From Asterella californica (Eukaryota; Streptophyta; Marchantiopsida; Marchantiales; Aytoniaceae): DNA of 64,000 bases. Positions within the stretch are counted from its first letter, which is position 1, and each line of letters starts with the position of its first letter. The DNA lies in the NCBI GenBank assembly GCA_036924285.1, contig JAYKYS010000007.1, positions 992,001-1,056,000 of the forward strand. Direction: 5' to 3'. The translations under genes and the position numbers were made by a program. Below the pieces are notes generated by a model that was not told where the DNA came from, ran no database searches, and was given only the letters and a program-made list of their open reading frames with translations. Shown here piece by piece: positions 12,235 to 24,220 of this stretch.

Positions 12235-12667
12235 TGATGGATCTGCTACTACTATGATCCCGCTTGAGCAGCCTGTGGGATCACAAGAGGCTGACGAAGA
12301 GGTTGCTCAAGATTCTGAGAATAAGTACACTGTACATAGTTGGAAATCTGGGTTAATGACTTTCAGTTCTAATGATTGGAGTGAGTTCACGCGAGTAGAG
12401 GATCTGACTGAGAAGAGTAGAAGGCAGATGGAGAAGTATGCAGAAAATCTGCATTGTACATGAGTTCTGAGTGAAGATGAGATGATTTCTGGTGTCTACG
12501 AGGAGTTTGTAGGTGTACAGTCTTTTGTTCGTTGGCTGGATGATGTAGATAGGTTGATGGGGCAGATGGGAGGAAGGGTGGTGATCCTTATCCACTCTCG
12601 TAAGGTCTATGAGGAGATTGCCTCGTGCTTGCAATCTCGTCCTCATCCGAGAATGGAGAGTGGATGA
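12235..12667 (+). pseudogene. Start of element C pol, truncated at 12667
   Basis: About 140 codons nearly identical to the start of element A's pol (IPLEQPVGSQEADEEVAQDS and SRKVYEEIASCLQSRPHP), broken by a TGA near 12461. Similarity ends at 12660-12675, where LTR2 sequence starts with a few bases of shared sequence (TGAAGGA-like). RT and everything downstream are missing. Confidence 0.8.
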
Positions 12668-13603
12668 AGGAGAGTTGGTCCAAACAGCAAGTTTGGACCG
12701 TTCCGGAGTCCAAACTTGTTGTTTGGACTCCGGAACACCAAGAACGATGAGCCAAGCTCTTCGTTCTTGGTGCCTACGCGACCAGGGGGTCTTCATCTAC
12801 GCATAGGAGAAGACAATACGTGGATTAGATTGTTTGTTTGGGTGAGGTGAGCGAGTTTGAGCCGTAGGGAGTCCATTTACGTCAGTTTTTTGCAACCTGC
12901 GACTAAATTTATTGCGTGGTTTTGCAAAGGAAACTCCAAACGGCTTGTTTGGAGTCTCGTTGGGTTCATGATAGCTATATCTACTTGCCAGAGAAGACAG
13001 ATATCAGATCAAGCGATTCGTTTGAGTAGTGTGTGCGGTTTTAAGCCGCAAGGAGGAGTTTTTGAAGGTTCGGTCACCTGTGATCAAAACCGACGATATC
13101 TCGACTGTCGGGTGTTGGATCTGAAGGTTTCTTGGACCAACGGAGTCAGGGAAAGAGACCGTATCGACATCTGAAGACTGTTTGACGAAAGGAGAAAGTT
13201 CTCAGATAGACTTTTTTTGATTCCTTCGCTACGAGTTTTGCCTCTTTGAGTTCGATAGAGATCTAGTTGGCTTTATACAGCTTTAACCACCGAAGCGTAG
13301 CTCAAAGCAAGAACTTGCTTTGAGCTACGCTTCGGTGGTTTGTTTTAGGGGCTTCGAAGTTTGTGATTCAGGGGTTTGTTTTAGGGGCTTCGAAGCAGCT
13401 TACAGACTGCTGTGGTCTGTTTCTCAGTTTTGTGCTCTCAGGAGAAAGATCCGACTGTGTACATACATTTGGAGTTGGAATATATTGCAGCACTTTTTTT
13501 CGTGGTTGTCTTTCTCTGTCTTGTCTCTGTTCAGCCACAGCATTTCCACAGCCAAGAACCTCACGTTTTTCTGGACATCCTTCACGCAATATCCGACACG
13601 ATA
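12668..13603 (+). repeat. Second part of LTR2 (5' LTR of element E), rearranged by palindromes
   Basis: Matches 33127-34257 of E's 3' LTR and ends CGACACGATA, which mirrors the LTR start TGTCGTGTCG. Relative to the 3' LTR it carries perfect inverted duplications: 12677-12699 (9-bp arms), 12700-12736 (16-bp arms), 12736-12772 (12-bp arms) and 13285-13340 (27-bp arms, 2-bp spacer), with loss of the sequence that should lie there. A 21-bp direct repeat (13340-13360 and about 13376-13397) follows the last one. Confidence 0.8.
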
Positions 13604-13626
13604 TCGGTGATGAACTCGACGTGAAG
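13604..13626 (+). promoter_or_regulatory. Primer-binding-site region of element E, non-canonical
   Basis: GATGAACTCGACGTGAA (13609-13625) lies 5 bp after the LTR end. The same string occurs after the LTR of J (62163-62179, minus) and, with two changes, before the gag of element F (37308-37324, minus). It lacks the TGG expected from pairing to a tRNA CCA end. Confidence 0.5.
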
Positions 13627-13680
13627 GTCTGGGGTGGAGATTTCTTCTGTGTGTGAACTTTGAAGAAGAGATTGACAATC

Positions 13681-15190
13681 ATGAGTGGGGATGGGAAAGG
13701 TGATGGAGATGGAGCTAGTGGTTCACGTGGGTTACCGAAGGTGCAGTTGGATCTGACGACTGCATCAATATTCCAAGCTTTCATTATGTTCTTACGGCAG
13801 CAACAGTCTGATGAGCGGAAGGAAGCTTTGGCAACAAAGGCGCTACAAGCGGTGGTCAGCAGGATTGACTTGTTTGATGGGAAAGATGTCTCAAGATATC
13901 TGAGGCATTATGTGAAGGAGATGGAGCTGAACCGGGTCTCAGAAGATGAGATGATTGAGACGTTTGAGTTAGCAGCAGCTCCAGAGATTAGAGATCGTGT
14001 TTAAATGCTAACGAAGCATTTTAACAAGGATTGGGAGACGTTTGCTCGTGCCTTGATGGATGAGTATTTCTTGGAGGACTCTGATCAGATCACCAAGAAG
14101 TCATTCTTGGAGTGGGTTGAGCAAACAAGGAAAGGTTTACAAGCTACAGAGTTGCTCAGGGAGTTTGAGAAGATTTTTCACGGCTGACCAAGATGGAGAA
14201 GTTAACGTTGCAGTCCAACAAGACGGAGCTATTTCTTCGAGCTGTAGATGAGAAATTGCAATAGAAGCTAGAGGTACTTCTGGAAGATCAGGAGGAGGAC
14301 GATGGATTGACCAGTAGTTGGAACAAGGTTGAGGAAGCTGTTGGTCTGCTTACCAAGAGGGAGCGGAGACGAGAGAAGGTTCATGTTAGGAGACTGACAC
14401 CAACACCTACTGCTGTAACACCTGTTCCTGTAGTCCGACCAGTGGTTCCTGTTGCTAGATAGGTAGTACCAGTTGTTCCAGTTGTTCCAGTTGTTCAGGC
14501 ACCTGTAATGTCTCCGAAGAAGGATGATTCAAACCTTGAGGATATTTTGCGTGGAATGCGAGATCTGCAGATCAAGCTCACAAGATTGGAAGAGAAAGGG
14601 TCAACAAGCGGAGCAAGGCTGGATCCAGCGGTGTATTTGATGCGATGGTATTGATCATCCACGTAGAGATTGCAAAGAGTTCACTGATATTTTACAGCAA
14701 GGGGTGATCTTCTGGAAAAATGAGAAAATAGCGCTGAGGGATATTGGTGCACTTCTTCAGACCAACTTTGGTAGAGGAGGGATGAAGAAGTTGGTTGAGG
14801 ACCACCTATCAACGCAAGCAATTGCAATGGTGGAAGCCTATGACACAAGGGTTGAGGATCAAGCTGAGAGAGGTTTTAACGGGCAAGTTGAGCCAAGTGG
14901 ATTGTGATCATCTGCCATCTCCATGAAACAGAAAGGGAAGATGACACGTGAGACGTTGCTGAGAACAGCTGCTACGATCCGGAAGGATACGGGATGGAAA
15001 GATCCGATAGAAGCTCTATCGATACATACTTACATCGTCAAGAACCAACACGAAGCGTTGTTGGAAGAGAAGAGAAGACGAGATTCAGAGGATGTAGGGG
15101 AAGAAACTCTTCCAAGAGATAGACTCGAGGGAGAAGGTTCGTCAAGAGCATCAGGATGCAGGAGCTCAAGATCTACCGATGGATGATGCT
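13681..15190 (+). pseudogene. Element E gag
   Basis: ATG at 13681 (MSGDGKGDGDG), about 55 bp after the binding-site-like motif. Capsid-like region: QLDLTTASIFQAF, ALATKALQAVV, DVSRYLRHYVKEMEL. Stops or shifts near 14002, 14185, 14260 and 14458. A Pro/Val/Thr-rich stretch (14390-14520) leads to a zinc knuckle remnant (CDGIDHPRRDC near 14643-14675) whose first cysteine is altered. The knuckle-distal part (14704-15186) matches J's gag (VIFWKNEKIALRD, GGMKKLVEDH). Confidence 0.8.
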
Positions 15191-15663
15191 CCTTCTCCAT
15201 CGAATGACAGAGCAAAGGAGTTTTAGAAGAGAAGGGTAAGCCGGCTGCATACAAGCTACAGTCGAATATCGAGGCTTCTACAAACTTGAAGGGAGTCTTG
15301 GAAGATCGCATTCTGAATGCAAAGGTGGAGTTTATCTTGAGGGAAGTGTTGGGCATTGCTAAGCGTGAGTTTCATGATGTCATCATCGATGTCATCAAAC
15401 GGAAGGGACAGATTACGAGTGAGACTGGTTTATCGCATGTCTTGGATACTAAGATGTCTGTGGATGAGGAGAGAGAGCTTGCAAAGTGCAGTGTTTATTC
15501 TTCAGAGGAAGAAAGAGATCGAAGACGCAGGGTACATTTTGAGAATGAAGAGGAGGATGGGAAACAAAGCTCAAGTCATTATAGTCACAGTGACTGAGCT
15601 CGAGCTACAACAGAGACGTTGGTGAGAATCAGAGACTTGGATGAGCCGGTGATTGCTCTGATC
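15191..15663 (+). pseudogene. Element E gag-protease linker, cut by element G
   Basis: Same linker as in C (LREVLGIAKREFHDVIIDVI), then EPVIALI at 15640-15663. The next residues of the protease, DHGSEINIMS, resume at 28118 after G. Joining at GATC restores the frame. A stop near 15597 (SHSD then TGA) shows decay additional to the insertion. Confidence 0.85.
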
Positions 15664-16456
15664 TGTCACACCACAAGTATCCCATTATTTGTGTATGTGC
15701 TTATATAAATTTCATTAGGTATGACTATCTTATAGGTTACTCTAGTTCGAAGATCTAAATCTAGAGTGATCAAAAGTAGTCATAACTAGCTGAGATAGTT
15801 ATAACTAAGTTGAGGAAACTATTAGAGGTTCCACTATGGCACTATGTGTGGAGCTCTAAATATGCTTCTCAAAAGTATGTAACTTTGTTGATCATCGCTG
15901 ATTGGATGGATGATGAGAAGTCATGCACAAAGATCTAAAGATGCTCCTCAAAAGACGTATTAGTTTGTTGTCGTCTTCCGATTGGATAGCATGGAAAGTT
16001 AACACTTTACAAAAGCTAAAGTAGGAGAATCTCTTACTTTAGTAAAGGAGAACAAGTAATGTGTGTGCTATTCTTAAAGTCTTAGAAGCCTTTAGAAGTT
16101 TAACTATTTGGGATTGCGCACTTACCATGAGATAATGTAACTTATTAAAAGTTACCACGATAAGAAGTTGTAGAGTATATAAAGAGGAGTTGAGAGGATG
16201 GAAGACACTCTCATTTTCCTGTCTATAAGTAAAGTGAGCATTGGAGACCTTGGGAGTCCTTGAGTACTATGTGATGCAATGTGGAGAGCGGGGTTAGAAC
16301 TTGTTTGCAGGAACGCTATTAGAGAGACCGATGTGACCATACGGGTAAGAGTGTTGAGTGAAGTGAGCATGGGTATAATTGAATCTTTGTAATTAAGGTG
16401 CACTATTAATCCTAGTCATCTGAGGTACCCTTGGGTGAGAGACAGACCGGCTTACA
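15664..16456 (+). repeat. 5' LTR of element G
   Basis: 793 bp, TG...CA, very similar to 27316-28113 with scattered substitutions and small indels. TATATAAA at 16176-16183 is a good core-promoter candidate; the 3' LTR has a damaged version (TACATAAG). Confidence 0.92.
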
Positions 16457-16460
16457 TTTT

Positions 16461-16478
16461 TGGTTCCATTGCCGGGAC
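16461..16478 (+). promoter_or_regulatory. Primer-binding site of element G
   Basis: TGGTTCCATTGCCGGGAC, 4 bp after the LTR. It begins with TGG and resembles the tRNA-Asp-type site common in plant gypsy elements (TGGCGCCGTTGCCGGGG). Confidence 0.7.
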
Positions 16479-16517
16479 CTCGATACAAAGATTTGTATTT
16501 AGTCTTTAGTACAGTTT

Positions 16518-17645
16518 ATGTCTATGTTTGAACATGAGTTCAAAACCTTTGTACATTCACTATGTTATAGAGGGCAAGATAAGCTTTCCAACAAGCTTTA
16601 TATCTCCGAGAGATCAATTGTAAAGAGAGAGTTATGTCTTTCGGAAGTTAAGGAGATTTTTCAGTACCAAACAATGAGCTCTCGTGAATTTCTTGAGAAT
16701 TTTGCATTGACATGGTATGAGGATAGGAAGAAGAGAAGCGTAGTGGGGCCTCCAGTTGATACTTGGGAAGTATTGACGGAGGCCTTAATTGAAACTTTTC
16801 TTCTCGATGAAAGTTAGGAGAAGCTAATGGTAGAGGTAACTTACCTCAAACAAGGAGAAAAAGAGAAAGTAAGGACTTACGCCGAGAGGGTGGAGAAATT
16901 AGAGCAGAAGTTTCGGGTGATTTTACAAAAGAGTGGAGATGTAGTAGAGCCAACGATGGTGGGCATTGGAGCAATCCTCGCAAAGAATTTTATTGGAGGA
17001 TTGAGGCCGGAGATTCAAACACAAGTGCGGTATGAGAGACCAACTTCGAAGGCTGATGCAGTGAAGATCGCAATCGGGATGGAAGAGAGTCTGGATGGAG
17101 ACGACTTGCAACCAGTGACTGTTGGGGCAGCATGTGGAGATGTGCAAGTGCCGAGCATGCCAACTCTGATGCCTACGAGTGTTCCGACTGTTCGATTTCA
17201 GAATCTGACTCTGATAACTCCTACTAGTGCGGTTACAACCAATGTACCATCTAGATCTGTTACTCGTGACTTTCGTGATGAGTTGAAAAGTCTGACAAAA
17301 TCTCTGACAGATTTGAAGATCAATATGGTGAATTTGTTGCAACACCGGAGTCCAAATGTTGGAGGAGGCTCACGAGGTTATGGAAACTATCAGTCTAGAG
17401 GTGGACCATTGCAAGGATCACCAAGTAACTACACGAACCAAGGATGTTTTACGTGTGGAGGATCACATTTCCAACGTAATTGTCCAAGTCGTAATGATGG
17501 AACGGCGGATGGAGCTTCAACTTCACCAAGCAAGGACAAGGGTGTAGCATGCATTGACATCTTGGAGCCACGAGATGTACGAGAAGGTTTTCAATCTGTA
17601 GTATGTCTACAGAAGATCTTCTTGCTGTCCGAATTCGTCAACTAG
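16518..17645 (+). pseudogene. Element G gag
   Basis: ATG at 16518; one frame to 17645 with a single TAG at 16815. Capsid-type features: FALTWYEDRKKRS, DTWEVLTEALIETFLLDES, VTYLKQGEKEKVRTYAERVEKL, KNFIGGLRPEIQ. A zinc knuckle near 17440-17490 reads CFTCGGSHFQRNC, that is CX2CX3HX4C. The last about 17 codons run through a captured integrase fragment in another frame, so the natural C-terminus is lost. Confidence 0.85.
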
Positions 17646-17716
17646 AGAGAAGATCTGAAGATGTGGAGATTGCATTGGAGAAGCTGAAAGAGGCGCGCTT
17701 GAGAAACAAGGATAGA
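17600..17716 (+). pseudogene. Captured integrase-tail fragment inside element G
   Basis: The frame LLAVRIRQLERRSEDVEIAL and KEARLRNKDR matches the integrase tail of E (31719-31830: LLAIRIRKLEKRSED, REARLKNK) and not any part of a gag. It lies between G's gag and protease, about 120 bp long. It came either from a template switch onto LTR2-family RNA or from an insertion and deletion. Confidence 0.75.
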
Positions 17717-17720
17717 GCTG

Positions 17721-18301
17721 TTGGCTCAAGAGAGGAAGAAGATGAGGAGGCATTTCGAGGAGGGAGAACTTGTCGTGATAGAAGATTCTCCAAGTCAAAA
17801 TACTCGGAGTAGCAAATCTTCTTCAAAAACCAAAGAGCAGTGGAAGAAATTGAGAAATATTGATTTCACAATTTCAATGGAGCAATCAAAGTACAATGTG
17901 GTGGAAGACGTGGGTAAGCAACGAGCAAACATTACTTGGGACAGTTGATTGCTCTGAATCCTTCGGCGAGAAAAGAACTTCGTAGCGGTCTAAGCTCTCG
18001 ACGAGGTCGAAAGAAGAAGGTAAATCTTTCTACGGTCGACGTGAGTGCTTTAGATGCTAGTGCAGGAGAGGTGTGCAACAAGACATCAAAAGTAGAGGCT
18101 CGTATCAATGGGAGAGATGTCTCAGTTGTTCTTGTCGATGAAGGATCGGTAGTAAATGCCATCTCGGAATATCTTATGAGGAAGCTGGATCTAGTACCAA
18201 CTCGTCCTTCTAGTATCACGGTTGGCATGGCTAACAGACAACGAGTTAGGCCATTGGGAGTGTTGGAGAGAGTTTGTGTGTCAGTAATGGAGTGCAAGTA
18301 A
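17721..18301 (+). pseudogene. Element G retropepsin-like protease region
   Basis: 17721-17948 is a basic, Ser-rich segment; after a TGA and frame change 17936-18301 reads KVEARINGRDVSVVLVDEGS and VVNAISEYLMRKLDL, an aspartic protease core with D-E-G-S in the active-site position, then ITVGMANRQRVRPLGVLERV. The acidic substitution and the stops suggest an inactive copy. The 140 bp after it hold no open frame. Confidence 0.7.
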
Positions 18302-18441
18302 ACATGAGATTTCAAATCTTGAAAGAGTCAAGTTATGAAATGTAGCTCGAAAGACCTTCGCTTCAAGCAGTACATGCAACAGATAACTGGCACAAAGGTT
18401 ATTTACGCATCGGATCGAATCACCACCGGATCAAAGTTCCA

Positions 18442-18805
18442 TTGCTCGGAGATCAAGTTGAGACGTCAGAATCAGATCGACATACATCGGACTACTGGGA
18501 ATCAGAAGTTGTCGATACTACTTCTGATGTGGGTACCAATTCTTCAGATTCAGAATCTGAAAATTCATCAGAGGAGGAGAGAGAAGAACGAAATGTGGGT
18601 GTGAATGTAGTGGATCTTTTCCCCTCTCCGCAAGTGCAAAGAGATCAGGACAAAGAACCTTTGACTCATGAGGAAGTGGAGAGAAGAATTTCCACCCTAC
18701 GTTATGGATCGAATGTTAGTAAAGAGGAGAAGAATCGATTCGAGGAGATCTTTCGCAAATACATTCATGTATTTGCATTTAGTTACAAGGATTTGAGGGA
18801 GGTCA
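18442..18805 (+). pseudogene. Element G RT N-terminus, cut by element H
   Basis: A Ser/Glu-rich start leads to EEKNRFEEIFRKYIHVFAFS and YKDLREV, the usual lead-in to gypsy RT. The frame is cut at GGTCA (18801-18805). It resumes at 24616 as GGTCA then TFEQHRIELE, restoring frame and sense. Confidence 0.85.
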
Positions 18806-19015
18806 TGTGGTGCCCACAATTTGCAGGATTTATGAATTTTTGAAATTTTTAAGGTTAATAACGTGTTTGTATAACTGAAGAAGCTTTGTTACTTAAGATT
18901 ACGGCTTCCTTAGAAGGAAGATGATCTTATGATCTTTTTCGTAATAAGAAGTTGACTTCTTCGGAAGACGGCCATCTTCCGGGAAGTATCTTCTCAGTTG
19001 TGTCTTTCGAAGGCA

Positions 19016-19096
19016 GAAGACGGAAGAGGGCGGAAGACGGAAGACGGCGGAAGACGGAAGACGACGGAAGACGGAGACACGTATCTTCTGGAAGAC
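19016..19096 (+). repeat. GAAGAC-containing short tandem array
   Basis: Seven GAAGAC copies start at 19016, 19033, 19040, 19050, 19057, 19067 and 19091. The core repeats with a 17-bp period (7 plus 10). Confidence 0.9.
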
Positions 19097-20801
19097 GGCA
19101 ACTGCGGATGCTTAACCACGTAAGAACTAGATGTACCTACCAGATAGCACCGAGTAGGTTAGGTAAGTCGGGTAGATCAAAAACCCCTAAACTGAGAGAG
19201 AAGATGCGTAGGAAGCGCATTAGCACAGAAACACTACCGCTTCCCGCATCGAGCTCGTTTTTGGCTAGAAGATCGAGTTGGAAGGTGATCAACTTGAGCG
19301 AGGAGGACCGGTAGAGTGAAATTGAGTAGAGCCGAGATCGATTCGCAGCTAGAAAGAAGGCGAGGGTGAATCACTGAGAGTAGGAAGCATATCGAGCTGA
19401 ATGAATCTTCTAGAGACTCTCAGAAATAGACATTGAAGGACGGTTGAGAAGAATCGAAGATACAGTCTTGTTCGATTGAGGTGTAGCAAGGAATTGAAGT
19501 CGGAAGCAGCTCTGTGGAGTCGCATTGGAGCTGGGGTCAGAGTCGGAAGCACGCAGACGATTGAAGACAGCTCGGGAAGCAGACAGAAGACTGTTTGAGG
19601 TTCTTCCCACGTTCTCTTCCCTTCCCATCGCTTCTCGCCTTTTGTTTGATATCCCCCGCGCTTCCTCGATTGTTTGTAGACAAACCGATCGATTGATTCC
19701 CTCCTCACATTTTTCCTTCTGTGACATTGGGCGCAGAAGTGCTGCCTAATTTTTGACAGCCATCTTCTTGCTTCTTCCCGAGTGCAATTCGAGCTTCTCT
19801 GTCCATCGTCCTCAAATTCGAGATCACAACTATCAATTTCTCTACCCTACCATCCCTCTACTCTCGAAACCTTGAACAGAAGACGCTTTGGAAGATCTGA
19901 ACATCTTCGGAAGACGCTTCGGAAGCCTGACTGTCTTCGGAAGATGACTGTGCGCAATTCGTATCAAGAGTGGAGTGGATTTGCTTTTGTGTTGATAGCA
20001 GTTTGGTACGAATCTTGAGTGACTTGGTGAGTTGTTTGTTGTTTCGAGAAGTTGGAAGTTGAGATCTAGGCATGTGCCTCCCGATCTTCGAAGCCTCTCA
20101 AATCCACATCTTCCTAGAGAGACTAGAAGACTGGAAAGACTAACAAAATGCGCGAGAAGACGTGAGGGTCCATTACGGGTCTCTTCTGTCCGACCCATAG
20201 CAGCCTATTCCTTCTTCTTCTCGAACTTAGAAGAGAGTTGTGAGAAGTCTTGCTGGCAGAATCTGAAGAGAATGGTCGAGGGTCATGTCTTCCTATCATG
20301 CAGCAAGCTTCTTCTGAGTGTGTATGAGAAGTGAGAAGTCAGAAGAACAAAGTACAAATATCTTGTGTCTGTTGTGAGGTTAGATTGCGTGTAGGAAGCA
20401 GAAGACAGATGAGACTAGTGAAGGGAAGCTTATTGAATCGGAAGCTGTCCCGGGAGTCTTCCCAGAGGTCACTGTCGTCGCAGGAGCCAACGACCATCTT
20501 CTGAACTTGTCATACACTCTACTTCTCGCATATCTTGTATCTTCTGTTAAGAAGTAGGATGTAATGCAAGGTGGGTTGTCTTCTTAGGAATCCATGCGAG
20601 GCCTTGCTTAGTTAGGATTGTTTAGTTATAGCTCGAAAGCTACTTAGGAAGCACTGTTAGAATCTTGGTAGACGGAGTAGCTGTCTTCTGGAAGACTAGA
20701 TTCGTCTTCTGAGAGTGGAAGCTAGACAATGAGAACTTGGGAAGGACTAAGCCTTCGGCTCACAATAAGTACATGTGGCTTAGTGCAACAGAGTTTCAAG
20801 T

Positions 20802-23130
20802 ATGTCGATGCATCCTCGAGGGTTGGTGTTACCGGCAGCAGAACTGACCGAGGCCAAACCCTTCATCAAGGAGTTAGGTCTCGACTTCTTCTTGTGGGAT
20901 TGGAACCTCGCCGACCAGGGTCTTCTGGAGGAGGTTTTGGCAGCATTATCGCCTCGCAACCGTGTACCTGCAAAAGCAAGAGTAGCTCGGGGAAGACCAT
21001 CTTCCTGGACAGTAGAATGGTGACGTAGGACTTTTCACGGGTCAGAACCAGAGAACAAGGGATACGAATTGGAGAAGAAGATCTTACCCATGATCTCGGG
21101 TAAGTGGCATGTGCCTGGAAGCACAACTGGTCTCTTCCTGGAAGACAGGCAGGAAAGAAACGGATGGAAGGTTGAAGCTTACCAGGAGTCGCAGAAGCAT
21201 CTGCTGGCGAAGCTGTTCCTTCACCTCTTTCTTAAGCGGAAGGCGCAGAAGACGAGGTACCTTGGAGACCAGGACATGGAATTCCTGGAAGCCATTTGGG
21301 AAAAACTGCCCATCAACTGTGGGCGTGTTCTTTCACGCATATGTGCAGACGGAGTTGGTGTACTTAGGCACCCCAACAGGAGGACATCTTATTCCATTCT
21401 TCTGTTACCTGTACGTAGCCAAGGGGGATCTCACGGAGGATCAGTTGGCGAGATATGGGCCAACGGGGCAGCACGAGACGAAGGAGGAGACCTCGGGAGA
21501 AGACGATCGAGCAGCAGCGATGACTCCCCCGCCCACTCTGATGTCACAGATGAGGCCCGGTACTCATCAGAAGACGCTTCTGGTGAGAGAAGATGACTCC
21601 AGTGGGTCGGAAGACGCGACACCACCAAGGAAGATGGGTCCTAGGAGTGTGCCTAGGAAGACCACCTCCTTCCCGATCATTCATTCTAGATCAGAGTCTG
21701 ACTCACAAGAGGAGCCCTTGAGTACCCTAGCTGCGCAGAAGACCGCTTCTGCAACACCAAGGAGTCTTCCGAAGACTCGAAGACGAAGGTTGGATGGATA
21801 CTCCTACTGCGACGCGAGGAAGCGCAGTAAAGAGGACCGCTTCTGCCATGGAGAGAGATCTTCCACCCCGAAAGATGAGAAGAGTACCTTCTTCTCGCAC
21901 GCAGAAGCAGAAGACCATAGTGGTAGAAGAGGCATCCTTGCCTCTGGAAGACAAGGTCGACACCTCCGATCGGATTGTGGAGATGAGTCTGTCTTCCGTG
22001 GGAAGAAGACTGGAGGAGTTCAGTGGCTTCTTCCACTCAGAGATCCAGCCAACTATGGAGTTGATCGAGAAGAGAGCGAAGGATCACGAGAAGCCACTAC
22101 AGCTTGGATTCGCTCTGCGTACCCTGATGCGGCAAGAAGAAGACCAGAAGAAGGTAGAAGCGCTGGAAGCCAACCTCCGCACCACGGAGAAGCTCGCAAC
22201 GAAATACAAGACGGAAGCAGCCGCTTCTGCCAAGGAGTTAGCGCAGCTGAAGAAGAGCAACCAGGAGTTGCATGCGCGTTTACAGCAGCGTGACCAGGAG
22301 GTTCTGCGAGTATGGAGCAAGATCACCGCCCTTGTATAGGAGAAGACGACATGGAAGACACTGCAGGAAGCCGCAAAAGTGCAGGCTGCAGCCGAGAAGA
22401 CATAGCGGGAAGTAGAGAAAGCTCGTGCGCAGGGGATCTTAGCTCAGTCGGTGGAAATGCTTCGTAAGAAGTTTAACTTCACCGCGGGTAGGAAGCTTCT
22501 TACCTTAGCTAGAGAATGGGACAACGAGTCCAGAGTGATGTTGGTAGAGTGCAAGGAGAGCATGTTCAAGTACTTGGATCGACAGATAGAGGGCGTGAAG
22601 ACACTCTATGATCTTCCCTTGATTCCGTCATCCGCAACTGCATCTTCCCAAGCCCCAACACCATCGAATGGATCAGATTTGGAGAAGGACGAGTTCGACC
22701 TCGTTGTGCACTTGGTAGTGACAGCATTGGAAGTCGAGAAGACCCCGGAAGACGTCCCGAAAGACAAGATGTCTTCTAGAAGACAGGAAGAAGAGCTGTC
22801 TTCCCAGGTATTCCGAGTGGAGGAAGCGACTTCCCCGGACCCCTATGAGATCACCATGGCTCCCAATGTCGAACTAGTGCCTCTGAAGAGCGAGGAAGCA
22901 CAAGTTGACCCAGCTTCCCAGAAGACGCTTCCGTCTTCCGAAGCATAAGTTGAAGCTGAAGCTGAAGCCGAAGCAGAAGCAGAAGCAGCAGAGCCAGCGA
23001 CGAATGTGGAGGAGGAAGCCACCTCAGTGACACCCGAGGTAATTGCAGGGCTTCCCAGCTTATCAGAAGCCGAGTTAGTAGTTCAGGTAGGAGTAGATCC
23101 AATGGAGATTGCATCCGAGCAATTAGAGTA
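20802..23130 (+). pseudogene. Element H gag-like structural protein with coiled coil
   Basis: The reading frame moves three times. 20802-21300 (one TAG at 21021) has ELGLDFFLWDWNLADQGLLE and SGKWHVPGSTTGLFLEDRQE. About 21300-21600 has FFHAYVQTELVYLGTPTGGH and LIPFFCYLYVAKGDLTEDQL. 21794-23130 (TAG at 22336, others after) has a long heptad-rich stretch (VEALEANLRTTEKLATKYKT, QLKKSNQELHARLQQRDQEV) and an acidic end with Glu-Ala repeats (22950-22985). Similar layouts occur in gag proteins of plant retroelements lacking pol. I do not recognise a named domain. Confidence 0.6.
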
Positions 23131-24203
23131 GGTAGCAAAGCGCAGAAGACAAGTTGACTTGTCCAAACTTAGTAGGAATCGAACATGCTATCTTAGGAGG
23201 TGGCAGTTTAGTGTAATATTAGATAGACGACCATGTGGTAGAGTAGGCAGCGCAGGAGTAGTAAGGTAGATGGCTAATTAGGAAGGAGAACCGCTTGCAT
23301 GTGGGGTGGCAGCCTTCTGACAGCGCCCATCTCTCTCTGGTTGTAGTCGAGGATTGGAGGGGATTCCTCAAGGCAGATGCATAAGTAGGATCGAAGAGTA
23401 GGATTTCATGCACATTAGACACATTAGACACACTTGAGAGGCGCACTAAGTACATTAGTAATTGGTGTGTACTATGCGCACACACACTACACCCGATGTT
23501 AGAGACATACGAATAGATTGGGATTATACCAGAGGGTCTGCATGCTCGTTGTCAGCAGTGGTTCAAAGATGTAGATGGAGGTAGTGGACAGTTTAGGAGC
23601 AAGGAACGGCATCCTCGTGTAGTCCTGCTGGCTAAACTAGTGTGTCGAGGAGTAGGAGCAAAAAGTAGAGGGAGTGAGCTTCCCAATGCCAATGTGTCTT
23701 CTTCTCGGGGAATGGACTACTGATTTTAGTGCAGAAGCTTTGTCTGTATCTTCTGGATGGTGGATTTCCTTGGATTCTCTCCCGATTGTGCATGGGAAGC
23801 ATTCTTCTTGAGTGACAGTGACTGTCAGCAGTTGTGCAGATTCGCAGCTTGGCTCGTCTAGTGGAGCACCTCGGATCCACGTATAGACGGTCTTATGGGT
23901 AAGGGATCAGAAGACAGAGTAGTCGGAGCAGCGAGAGAAAAAGAAAGAAGCCTTCTTCTCACAGCAGAAGACGACATCCTCAAGTAGAAGACTGTGCAAC
24001 CGTACGCACGTTTGTTGTCTTCCTCCCCAAACTATTACAAGCAGTGATGGCTTGTTAGTCAGGATCCGGACTAGAAGCCTGTCGAAGTCTTAATTTCTTA
24101 TTTTTATCTTGTCTTTCTCTCATTTGGATTTTCTCTTCTTCCCCATCTTCTCTCATCTTCCTCATCTTCTTACCTTCTTGTGATTAATCTAACCCATTGG
24201 AAT

Positions 24204-24220
24204 GAGAGAGAGAGAGAGAG
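24204..24220 (+). repeat. GA dinucleotide run
   Basis: Eight GA units in a row within element H. Confidence 0.85.
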
